Under the pieces are notes generated by a model. The model made no database searches and was not told the origin of the DNA. It was given only the letters and a program-made list of their open reading frames with translations. Below are positions 26,118 through 35,391 of a DNA stretch of 64,000 nucleotides, piece by piece (within the stretch, counting starts at the first letter, position 1; each line of letters starts with the position of its first letter). The DNA is taken from contig CAWDIB010000004.1 of assembly GCA_963802275.1 (NCBI GenBank), positions 868,001 to 932,000 on the forward strand. The letters are read 5' to 3'. This DNA comes from CAZMZW01 sp963802275. Its GTDB lineage: Bacteria; Chloroflexota; Anaerolineae; Anaerolineales; Anaerolineaceae. Made by a program: the position numbers and the translations under genes.

Positions 26118-28722
26118 ATCATCCAAGGCAGTTCCTGCAGCAAAGAACGAACATCAGATTCTCAGTATCTATTGGTGGATCCTCGCCATAATGGGGCTGG
26201 CTGGTTGCCTGTGGCTGATCCTCATTCCTTCAGACCCAAAAGGAAGCATTCTTCTGGGCTTCTCTCCTCTACGGCTGCTCTTATTGGGCATCTTATTGGT
26301 CATCACTGTTTTTTTTACCTTATTGGGCAGCAATTTCAGACCACTCAATGAGATAAGAAAGTGGTTCTTAAAGGGGATGGAAGATCAATCATTCCAATCA
26401 TTTCTTTCAATCATTTCTTTCATCTTTCTGTTTCTTACCATTTCCTTCCATCTTTTCCTGCCCATTTTTCAAGGCGGGCGATTCATCGCTCACTACCAAA
26501 GGTTGTCCCCCCTGGTTACCTGGCTGTTGGTTTTCAGTTTTATCACGCCCATCTGCTTGCTTTATCTTAAAAAACATGAACAACGCCCCCTTTTATCCAA
26601 TCAGCGCAGACAAGTCAAAGTCACTCTGGTCATCTTCACCTGCCTGATCGCACTGTGGGTCATCATTGCAACAACGGGAGTCGGTACAATTCCCGATCCC
26701 ACCTATTGGGATGACCATAAGCCAGTCCCACTCATGGAAGGCCAGCTTTTTGTGGTATTTTGGGCAGCTGCCTTTTTCTTTCTCCTTTATCATACAGTAA
26801 AAAAACAAAAATCGCGGCAGCAGAGCGCCAAGACGATGAATTCCAAGAATGAAAGCTGGCTTACCGCAGGAATCTTCCTTGTCATCTGGTTATCAGCAAT
26901 TCTGTTGTGGATGCAGGCGCCCATCCCCAACAGCTACTTCACTCCACCGGTCAAGCCGCCCAACAACGAAGTTTATCCATATTCTGATGCCCGTATCCAT
27001 GATTCGGATTCTCTGGGAATATTGTTGGGGGAAGTCAATGCATCCCAACGCATCATCCGCCGGCCGCTATATGCGGTCTTCCTGGCAGGTTTGCACACCA
27101 TTGGTGGGAATGACTACATCACCATCATTTTGCTGCAAACGATTGTATTGACACTGGTTCCCGCCTTGATCTATCTGCTGGGAAGTCGTATGGGAAACCG
27201 GCCAGCCGGGATCCTGGCAGCCATATTCTCCATATTGATTGAATGGAATACTCTGCAGGTCGCCTCACTGACAACCACTTCCAACACTAAATTATTAATG
27301 ACGGAATGGCCAGCCATGTTCCTGTTGGTGGCTTTGGTTTACAGCCTGGTCAATTGGGCTGACAAGTCAGAAGAATGGGGATATCGCCCACTGATTGTTG
27401 GGGGGTCATTGGGGGGATTAATTCTTTTGCGATCACAGTCTTTGGTGTTCATCCCGTTTATTTTCCTTATCTTTTTCATTTATCTCAAGGGTAATTGGAA
27501 AACATTTCTTTTCTCATCCGGTCTATTTATTCTTGGAGTATTGATACTCATCTCACCATTATTGATTAGAAACTCGCAAATCACCGGGAAGCTCACTTTT
27601 GAAGATCCGCGCTACACCCAAGCGGTCATCCAGCGATTTGAAGAGCAGAAAGATATAGGCGGAATCCCTCAACAGGAAGAGTTAAATGAATCCAATACCG
27701 ACTTGTTTGGAGCTGCCTTTCGCTTCATGTTGAACAATCCTGTCCAATACATCGGTTTTGTCGCCAATAATTTTTTCCACAATGAAATTTTGGATATTTT
27801 CATCCTCCCTGTCCGATCCATCCCGCTTCAAGGAGTAACGGACTTGTTTGATGCAAGGGGTCTATTCTGGCTAAAATCTGAAAACGGGATTTACATTCCT
27901 CAAATTTTGCTGCTAAGCCTCTATTTGGCGCTGCTTGCCATTGGATGCGCTTATGCATTTACCCACTGGAAATTAAGAGGGTTGATTCCTCTCATTATTC
28001 ATCTGGCATATAACTTCAGCAATGCCATTTCGCGTATTTCCGGATGGCGATTCTTTCTGCCAGTCCAATGGGTACTCATCTTTTATTTTTCACTCGGAAT
28101 CGTCCAGGTCATGCAATGGACTTTTTGTTTCCTTGGCATTTCGATCAAGGATTTTACGGGGCAAGAGAACCATCCGTCGCAAACGAAAGCCTTCAACGGA
28201 CAGAAAACTAATACACTCAACAAAAAAACATGGGCAACCCTTTCCATCCTGCTTGCGTTGGGCGCATTATTTCCTTTATTAATGACAGCCATTCCTCCCC
28301 GTTACACGGGTCAAAATCGAGAAGAACTCATTCAACAACTCTTTTCCGATAAGAACTGGGGGATGCATTCTGCAGAGAAAAATGAGATTGAATCGCAACT
28401 TGCCAACAAAGATTTGACCATCTTTAAGGGGATGGCATTCTATCCACGATTTTATCAAGAGGATGATGGCGAACCCGGGCTCAATCCGGGCATTTACAAG
28501 CCGGAACCATTCCCGCGAATACTCTTCCTGCTCATCAGCGACAAACGGCAGGATATCTTATTGCCAATCAAATCCAGCCCGGAATTCTTTCCCAATGGCA
28601 GCGAGGTGATCGTGGCTGGCAGGGAAACCGCAAGCGGATTTGAAGCCATCCTGGTGAATATCATTGGAGAGCAGTCAGCCATTTATTTTGCAGATTCATC
28701 GGTGGCGGGCATTCATGATTAA
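26107..28722 (+). CDS. ArnT/PMT-type glycosyltransferase (GT39-like), long form
   Basis: 871-residue integral membrane protein with two parts. Residues 1-260 form an N-terminal bundle of about seven TM helices. Residues about 270-700 resemble a PMT_2/GT39 core: a first loop with YSDARIHDSDSLGILLGE, then RRPLYAVFLAGLHTIGG before the next helix, then many TM segments. The tail (about residues 735-871) is soluble. The D and RRP arrangement recurs in the 47127-49022 protein, so the two are homologues. GT39/ArnT-like enzymes transfer a sugar from a polyprenyl phosphate carrier to protein or glycan. The acceptor here is unknown. It overlaps both neighbours (11 and 8 bases). Confidence 0.78.
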   Translation: MTHKSSKAVPAAKNEHQILSIYWWILAIMGLAGCLWLILIPSDPKGSILLGFSPLRLLLLGILLVITVFFTLLGSNFRPLNEIRKWFLKGMEDQSFQSFLSIISFIFLFLTISFHLFLPIFQGGRFIAHYQRLSPLVTWLLVFSFITPICLLYLKKHEQRPLLSNQRRQVKVTLVIFTCLIALWVIIATTGVGTIPDPTYWDDHKPVPLMEGQLFVVFWAAAFFFLLYHTVKKQKSRQQSAKTMNSKNESWLTAGIFLVIWLSAILLWMQAPIPNSYFTPPVKPPNNEVYPYSDARIHDSDSLGILLGEVNASQRIIRRPLYAVFLAGLHTIGGNDYITIILLQTIVLTLVPALIYLLGSRMGNRPAGILAAIFSILIEWNTLQVASLTTTSNTKLLMTEWPAMFLLVALVYSLVNWADKSEEWGYRPLIVGGSLGGLILLRSQSLVFIPFIFLIFFIYLKGNWKTFLFSSGLFILGVLILISPLLIRNSQITGKLTFEDPRYTQAVIQRFEEQKDIGGIPQQEELNESNTDLFGAAFRFMLNNPVQYIGFVANNFFHNEILDIFILPVRSIPLQGVTDLFDARGLFWLKSENGIYIPQILLLSLYLALLAIGCAYAFTHWKLRGLIPLIIHLAYNFSNAISRISGWRFFLPVQWVLIFYFSLGIVQVMQWTFCFLGISIKDFTGQENHPSQTKAFNGQKTNTLNKKTWATLSILLALGALFPLLMTAIPPRYTGQNREELIQQLFSDKNWGMHSAEKNEIESQLANKDLTIFKGMAFYPRFYQEDDGEPGLNPGIYKPEPFPRILFLLISDKRQDILLPIKSSPEFFPNGSEVIVAGRETASGFEAILVNIIGEQSAIYFADSSVAGIHD

Positions 28723-29428
28723 AAAATTGCTCACCCACCCGCTGATGCGCAACCGTTCGGTTGATGATCCTGCCACCACCGAGTTGCGCAAAGAGCTGGT
28801 TCACCAAAAAAGATTTCTCGAACAGATTTACCAGGATTGGTTCCGGATGATCAAGGATGAAATCCCTGCCAAACCCGGACCCATATTGGAAATTGGATCA
28901 GGAGCCGGGTTTCTTGAGCATTACCTCCCGCGATTGATCAAGTCGGAGATCTTTCACCTTTCCAATATTGACCTTGTCCTGGACGCCGCCCATCTGCCAT
29001 TTGAAAACCAGATACTTTCCGCCATTGTGATGACGGATGTGTTCCATCATTTGCCAAACCCCAGGCTTTTCTTGCAGGAAATTGTGCGTACCTTGCCAGT
29101 TGGCGGGAGGATGGTGATGATCGAACCCTGGGTTTCCAAATGGTCGGGTTTTATCTATCCCCGCTTCCATCACGAACCTTTCAACCCGGATATGGCAGGC
29201 TGGGAATTTCCATCCAGCGGTCCGCTAAGCGGTTCAAACCAGGCCCTGTCCTGGATCATATTTGAGCGCGACAGGGATAAATTCGACAGGGAATTTCCTC
29301 AATTAAAAATCTTTGAAAATCCACCCAATGATGCCATTTCGTTATCTGCTGAGCGGTGGCGTGTCATTGCGTTCACTCATGCCAGGCTGGAGCACCGGCT
29401 TTTGGAAATGGGTCGAAAAGCTGTTTAA
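28715..29428 (+). CDS. SAM-dependent methyltransferase (class I)
   Basis: 237 residues. Motif I PILEIGSGAGFLEHYLP lies near residue 57, the acidic motif II-like segment ends in DLVLDAAHLPFENQ, and MTDVFHHLPNPRLFLQEIVR is the typical post-motif helix of small-molecule or glycan methyltransferases. GGRMVMIEPWVS follows. The start ATG 28715 overlaps the end of the preceding GT-C gene by eight bases; a longer frame reaching 28664 lies inside that gene and is rejected. The target is probably a sugar or lipid in the surface glycan pathway. Last gene of the run begun at 21 kb. Confidence 0.86.
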   Translation: MIKKLLTHPLMRNRSVDDPATTELRKELVHQKRFLEQIYQDWFRMIKDEIPAKPGPILEIGSGAGFLEHYLPRLIKSEIFHLSNIDLVLDAAHLPFENQILSAIVMTDVFHHLPNPRLFLQEIVRTLPVGGRMVMIEPWVSKWSGFIYPRFHHEPFNPDMAGWEFPSSGPLSGSNQALSWIIFERDRDKFDREFPQLKIFENPPNDAISLSAERWRVIAFTHARLEHRLLEMGRKAV

Positions 29429-29531
29429 TCCAGTTATGAAAAATTGGGGAATGTTCGCGCTGGTAGTTGTGGAAAAGCAGGGGTCTTAGACTAAAAAACG
29501 CTTGGGATTGACCAATTTAATTGGTTTACCG

Positions 29532-30909
29532 TTATCGCTCACACAGGCAAAGTACGCGGCCTTGAGGGTGAGAAGGAAAAGTTTGGACTTTCATTAAATT
29601 CCTTTTTCAGGGCAGTTAAAAACCCATCCAAAGAATACCAGGACATGTCCCTGCGGTTGGTCAAGAGCAATTCCTGCGAACGCGGGTCTTCCAACGGCAC
29701 AAACTCGGTCAACAGCCACTTGTCCGTATATTCGGACAGGGTGAGGACAATGCGGTCAAAGGTTTGTATTTGCGTAATGGCCAGGTGATGGACAAGCGCC
29801 AGCGCCAATGCCATTTCAGAACGAAAACGGACAGGAGCAGATGGGAATTCCTGCGCACGCCAGCCAGACTGCGGCGCAGGGAATAAAACATCGCCTGTCA
29901 GGGGCAGGATGGACAAGTTCTTTTCTTTAGCCAGCTTGTAGAGGAGACTGACTGAATCCTCATCGTTGTCAAAAGCCACCACACTGGCTCCCTGCTGGGC
30001 GGCAAGGACGGAATATCCACCCTGATTGCAACCGATATCCACCACAGTTTTAGGATTCAGCTTCGTGATCAATTCAGTGACTTTTTTCTGCTTGGCATTA
30101 AAGGACGCTGGATCAAAGAATGAGTTGATATCCGCGTAGTATTTTGACCAATCGCTGGAGGCGCTGCCAAGCGGTATGCTATTGACATCCTTGCGCAAGG
30201 ATTCGAAAAAACTCCTGCGGGCGGCATTTGTGTAAGAGGATACCTGGATTTTTTTAGCCAGGTCCTTCTCAGAACCGGATTTATGCGCAAGGTCTATGGC
30301 GAGTTTCGGTAAATAGACGCGGCTGTTCAACCAACCAAATTTAAAACGGGCCAACCCAGGCAGGGCTTTGCTGATCTCGTTGGGGGAAATGCCATTTTGT
30401 GATTCCAACAGCAAGGAACGCGCCATTCTGCCCGTGAAAAAAAATCCAAGCAACAAAGGAAAAAGAAAAGTTCGGCAAAACTGGTCATAAGCCACCCAGA
30501 GCAGGTCCTTCTCCTGAGGCATTAAAGAGGTGAAATCCACCCAGACCGGGCGGGTGCACTGAAAGACGATGTTCCAGGGGGTGGCATCCTTCAACACCAT
30601 TTCATTATCCAACAGCGCCAAATTCAGGTCCAGGGTAAGCAGCGCTGCATCTTTCACCATTGGCAGCGGCCATTCATAGACATAATTGACCGGACTGATC
30701 AAGGGATGTTCAAGCGTCAAGGTTTTTCCAGACTGGCTGGCGATGGAGGTATCAATCAAACCCTGCTTGAACAGCAATTCATACGCAGGACTTTTCAGGA
30801 AGGATAAAAAGAAATCCTTGAATTCGTTACTGATTTCTCTAAGAACCTTGCCGCCTTTTACATAGGTAACCCCAACCGGATCACGTTCTGCGCTTAACTG
30901 TGTCTTCAT
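29532..30909 (-). CDS. Kinase-like domain fused to class I SAM methyltransferase (frameshifted near C-terminus as sequenced)
   Basis: About 459 residues after repair. The C-terminal third is a class I methyltransferase: VVDIGCNQGGYSVLAAQ at residues 289-304 and the acidic FDNDEDS. The N-terminal half looks like a degenerate kinase fold: D108-A-T-P-W-N113 has the D-to-N spacing of the kinase catalytic loop, and D125-F follows 12 residues after the Asn, where DFG stands in kinases. YEWP at about 78-81 occupies the hinge position. As written the frame ends at 29539 with SFSPSRPRTLPV. The next frame gives QTFPSHPQGRVLCLCER, the usual ending of this family, with a stop at 29532; one extra base near 29585-29586 explains it. 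Partner of the small YLDPG protein 29 bp upstream. Confidence 0.75.
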
Positions 30910-30938
30910 GACCTTTAATTTAAGTGTCTCAAGATGGA

Positions 30939-31100
30939 TTAAGATTTCTTTCCGGAATCCGATTGATCTTTCTTGAATAATTTGGCAAAGAAATTTTTAA
31001 TCGCCTTTGAAAAAAGCGCAAAAGCAGAGACAAATACCAGCAGGATGGCTATGCCAATCTGCCCCAACTGGCCGAAAAGACCGGGGTCCAAATATCCCAT
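30939..31100 (-). CDS. Small YLDPG-type single-pass membrane protein
   Basis: 53 residues. The N-terminus MGYLDPGLFGQLGQ is followed by one TM helix (IGIAILLVFVSAFALF), a basic amphipathic stretch (SKAIKNFFAKLFKKD) and a Ser/Lys tail. I recall short proteins beginning Y-[IL]-D-P-G beside surface-polysaccharide genes in other bacteria, but no characterised member. GAGGTG four bases before the ATG supports translation. Cotranscribed with the kinase-methyltransferase fusion 29 bp downstream and divergent from the sulfatase unit, hence a possible membrane anchor or adaptor for that enzyme (inference). Confidence 0.7.
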   Translation of the reverse strand: MGYLDPGLFGQLGQIGIAILLVFVSAFALFSKAIKNFFAKLFKKDQSDSGKKS

Positions 31101-31234
31101 TTTTCACCTCAAAAATAGATTCAAGCAGGCAAGATTATACATCAAACAATAATCAGTCCTAATTAACAGAGCTAAGATCATTCAAATGAATACCAGGATT
31201 TGGATGTAAAATCAATTTTTATTGATGCCTGCCC

Positions 31235-31594
31235 ATGACAACACGGTTTAATCATATCAAGTCATCCCCCTTCTTCATTCTCTCAACCAAATATTTTGTT
31301 TGGGTATTCTTTATCCTGATGATATTTCTGCTGACCAATCTGTTCTCTTCACTCGATTTGATCAATGCCTACGGCATTCCTATCCTGGATGTTATCCTAA
31401 CCTTTGGTTTTCTCGGGTTCCTGCTTATGCTCGAGGCATTGGCTTCGGCCTTTCTTTTAGCTGCCATACGACTCGCCCTGGAAAAATTTCTGGCAGTAGA
31501 TCTATCCTCGGTTTTCACCGCGATCATTCTGGTTTTCCTGGTTTTGGAATGGGTCAATCTTTTCTTGACCGAATTCAATGCCGCCTTCATTTAG
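31235..31594 (+). CDS. Three-TM hydrophobic protein preceding the sulfatase-family gene
   Basis: 119 residues, almost entirely hydrophobic, with three predicted TM helices (YFVWVFFILMIFLLTN, IPILDVILTFGFLGFLLML and VFTAIILVFLVLEWVNLF). It resembles the N-terminal membrane part of LtaS-like sulfatases. It ends five bases before the ATG of the next gene. Either it is a coupled small protein, or it is the true N-terminus of the sulfatase split by another one-base insertion (the joined span is 3n+1). I cannot decide; no homologue is recognised. Confidence 0.5.
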   Translation: MTTRFNHIKSSPFFILSTKYFVWVFFILMIFLLTNLFSSLDLINAYGIPILDVILTFGFLGFLLMLEALASAFLLAAIRLALEKFLAVDLSSVFTAIILVFLVLEWVNLFLTEFNAAFI

Positions 31595-31598
31595 AAAA

Positions 31599-33743
31599 AT
31601 GAATAAATCTCAACCAGCTTCCAATAGAAGCACCTGGCTCCTTGTGATTCTTTCAGGTTTTTTCATTGCTTCCTCAACTTATTTCTGGTTCCTGCAGCCA
31701 AGCGATATCATCAGCCGGCAAAGGTTGTTATTGGCAATGGTGTTATGGATATTGATTGCCAGCGCATTCCTTTTCGTTGTACATCTTCCCTTCAAAAAAA
31801 GCTGAAATCTTCCCCCAACAATTTCATTTTCGGGTTCATATTGGCGGCATTATTATCAATCGGTATCTTTCATTTCAGCATTCAAAAAAGAGAGATTCCG
31901 AATAATCTATTCCTCCTGCCACGCCAGACTATAACCATCGAGATCCGTGCCAGTGAGGTTGACCAGGACATCCGCCTGACGGGTTTTTTCAATGGACTCT
32001 CCCCGGTCAGTTATGCTTCATTGAAATTGGAAGGAAAGTGGGAAACCATCGCGCAGAATACACTCAAGCACACCGGCAAGGAAGCCGCCTCCATTCAATA
32101 CACGGGATGGATGACAGAAAAACACTATATTGAATTTGAGAAAAACCCATTCGGCGGGGAAGCGGTCATACACTGGAATGAAACGGACGCACAATTCATC
32201 CACCTGACAGCCGAAAAAGAGCAGAAAATCAAATTTGATTACCCGTTTTCAAGCCCGAAGCTAAGCAGAAATTCCATTGCATTGGTAGCCCTGGTTACCC
32301 TGTTTTTCATCATCTACCCCATCATTCAATTCCTGATCAATGGACTTGCCCGTGGGCGAGACCTGGTCAATTTTGATCGCTGGTTTGAAGAAACCACAGT
32401 CAATCTCCAAAAATTTACCCTTATTTCAGCCTCCCTTTGCATCATCGCAACGGTCATCCTGCTCATTACGCCATTACTTTCTATTGATAATGAGGCTGGA
32501 ACTGTAAAAATGCCCGCTGATGGCGAAAGACCGAATATTTTTTTGATCATTGTGGATGCGCTCAGCGCACAGGATATGTCGCTGTTCGGATATCCCACTG
32601 GAGACGACTCCCCGCTTAAAGCAAATCACACAAAACTGGTCTGTTTATTCTAACGCCCACACACCTTCGGTATGTTCCATCGGGGTTTATCCCTCCCTCA
32701 TCACCGGGCATTATCCTTACATTCTTAGGCCATTAACGCAGTACGGCGATCAGATCCGTTCTTCAGACAACTGGACCGACCTGTTTCAAGTGCTGAAACA
32801 GAACGGGTACCATACCTATTGGAGCGGATACCTGCCGCCCGGCTTTTACCACACCGGTGGTGGAGTTGAGACCGTCTTTGGCATGCCCTACAGCAGGCAA
32901 TTGATGAATGCATGGTTGCAGATGAAAGCCATCCGCAAGCAATATTTTCCATATATTCCACTTTCCATGCAGCAACCTGAGAAAACCTCCTCCATCCAGT
33001 ATGACGATTATCGTTTCTCCAGAGCGATGAATCTTTTGAACGAGGGATTTTTCCAATCGCCGTTTTTTTCATACCTGCACTTTGACGGCGTGCACGTGAT
33101 GCCTGGGATCGAATGGGTCTACCCAGCCGGCACATTCCAAGGCACATTTTTAGATCCAGAAAAGCCAGACATCAGGCAGCAATACAGCGAAGCCATACTC
33201 AATTTTGATTTCCAGTTCAGCAAATTCATCAATCAGTTGAAAGAAAAGGGAATGTATGATCAATCGATGATCATCATGATGGCCGATCATGGACAGGTTT
33301 TCAGGGAGGGATCGCTTGCCCAGTGTTCCACGGAGATCACCCTGAATGAAACTCATGTACCATTGCTGATCAAATACCCCAAGCAAACTGAGGGTAAATG
33401 GATCTCGGATATTGTCTCAACCATAGACCTGGCACCCACCATCCTGGATGTTTTGAAAATTCCCCATCAACCTGCATGGTTTGATGGGTCCTCACTATTC
33501 ATCGACCCACCTTCTGATCGGGTCATTTTTTCCGGCAATACCTTCCAAGCAAGATACAAAAATTACCTTGCGGTGATGGATGATACTTATAAATTAGTGC
33601 TGCGTGGAAATCAATATTTTCTTTTCAATTACAAGCAAGACCCGGATGAAAAGGATAATCTAATCACCAGCCTGGGAATGCAAGATCCGATTGTACAGAA
33701 ATTAATGAAGGAACTTGAGTTGCAGAGAGAGAAGGTTTTTTGA
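31599..33743 (+). CDS. Membrane-anchored sulfatase/alkaline-phosphatase-superfamily hydrolase (two frameshifts as sequenced)
   Basis: About 714 residues after repair. Three N-terminal TM segments (WLLVILSGFFIASS, LLLAMVLWILIASAFLF and FIFGFILAALLSIGIF), then an extracytoplasmic segment of about 160 residues, another TM pair and a sulfatase domain. It has the metal-binding NIFLIIVDALSA, the nucleophile region AHTPSVCSIGVYPSLITG and MMADHGQVFREGS with the C-terminal metal ligands. The Cys at the nucleophile position lacks the CxPxR context for formylglycine, so it may act as a phospho- or glycerophospho-transferase as in LtaS/EptA. Frames break at A7 31794-31800 (one base missing) and CCC 32594-32596 (one extra); the changes cancel in the 2145-bp span. 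Divergent from the YLDPG/kinase-methyltransferase unit. Confidence 0.78.
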
Positions 33744-33783
33744 GAATGTAAAGAGGGGTTAGGAACTTTATCATTCCATTTTC

Positions 33784-35320
33784 TTACTTGATCGGCTCCC
33801 AATATTCCAAGTCCCAGCTTTCCCGGCTCTGCGGCATCTCGATGTGAAAATCCTTCACATGGGTGTAAAACTGCTGCAATAAATCCAACTTGGCAAAGGG
33901 TGAATAGCCCCTGGTGATGATGATTTTGTCAAATCCTTTTGTGCGGATGTTATTCTCGATCTCATAGAGGTAATCATCACCGCGCATCTTGGTGGCGGAA
34001 TACAGGGGGGCGATCAGGTTGCCATCATAAGGCTGAGTCCGGTAATAATATTCCGTTGAGCCGGAATCGATTGGCTGCAAACCAAGCCGGATCATCTCCG
34101 GCACCAGGATGGGGGAGTTAAGGACGTTTTTCGATTCAGCCAGCAATTGATTGACTTCACTCCACTGCTCCGCGGGAGGTGGCGTATTGGGGTAAAGCAT
34201 GTGGAAGGATAATAAAAATAGGTTGATCAAGAGCAATGGCAGGGTAACCAAAGCGCGGAAGCTTACCTGCGGCTTGAGATTCTTCAAAGCCAATGATCAC
34301 CAATGGCGGGGCCATTAACTGAAATAAATAGACCATGTAATTGCCGGTATTTTGACCAAGCAGCAGTATGGCATCGAAAGCACAGAAGAAGAAAAAGCCA
34401 AAGTAATCAAAAGGTATGCTTAAAAAGGGTTTATCCAGGCGAATTGGATTGGTAAAAAAGAAAATTATTAATAGTGGTGCAAATACGCCAGCAAAGACAG
34501 CCAATTGCTTAAGGAGAAAATCCACATGACTGGCTTCATTGGAGGCATTATTCAGAATGGTATTAAGAAAATAACAGGGAAAAAATCGGCGAACCAGCAG
34601 GGTTGCCGTCAGAAGAGCGAGCGAGGTGCCGATCATCAGCACCAGCGCTTTCTTTTTCGAGAGGAAAAGAAAGATGTAGAAAGCGACGATACCAAATGAC
34701 AGAATAAAATAGGGTTTGGTGAAAAACGCCAGGATGCCGGCTGCTGCACTGATCAGCAAGCTTTGCCGGTCAAATTTCCGTATGAAAGGTATCAAACCGG
34801 AAACCAGGTATAAAAAAGTACCCAAGCCATCCGCCCTCGCGGTCGGCCCGACATAAAACAACAAACCCGCGAAAACAAGTGTGCCGCCAGCAATTGAGAC
34901 CGGCCAGCTAATCTTAAAATACCGCAGGCACAAAACGATCAAACCAGCGGAAAGAAGAATGAAAACTATAGAAATCACACGGTGAAGCGCAAGGGTATTC
35001 CCAAAGATGACGGCAAACGGGACAACCAGCAGATTATAAAAAGCCCCCTTGTTGGTATTCATCAGTGGCTGGTTCATTAGTACGAAGGGATTCCTGCCCT
35101 TCAAGATGTACTCGGTTAGCAGCATATTAGCGCCCTCACGGTAGCCCGCAGGCCCATAAGTTACGATGACATTCCAGGCGTAGACCAGCAGCCAGCCAAT
35201 GAAGAACACCAAACCGGCGATGAACAACCGATTAATCCATGACATAAGAACGGTTTTGTCTATAGCTGAAAGCCTTTTTTTAGTCTCCTCCTGATTCCCT
35301 TTTTGGTTTCTACGGCTCAT
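33784..35320 (-). CDS. GT-C-like membrane glycosyltransferase (frameshifted as sequenced)
   Basis: About 512 residues after repair, with about ten TM segments and a C-terminal soluble domain of 150 residues. It is homologous to the protein at 49092-50939: both carry REG in the first loop, NPF or NPY, GNTLALHRV/GNTLQLHRL, an Asp in ARADGLGTFLYL/ARPDALGGILFL and FLSKKKALV/FVSKKKAII. The Asp in REGANML/REGNTQL is near where GT-C enzymes keep catalytic residues. One extra A in AAA 34286-34288 shifts the frame; correction gives VIIGLKNLKPQV. Start uncertain: ATG 35320 or TTG 35344. Lies 71 bp downstream of the DUF2142-like gene (48 bp from the TTG). Confidence 0.72.
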
Positions 35321-35391
35321 GGTCTGGCTGTTATATCCCTTCAAATGACATATTTATTTAATCACTTCAATATTTGGTTAAGGAAAATTGT

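Noticed and set aside
31235..33743. Single gene covering the three-TM protein and the sulfatase
   Set aside because: Length is compatible with one more inserted base, but a clean stop followed five bases later by an ATG also fits a coupled two-gene unit; undecided, so kept separate.
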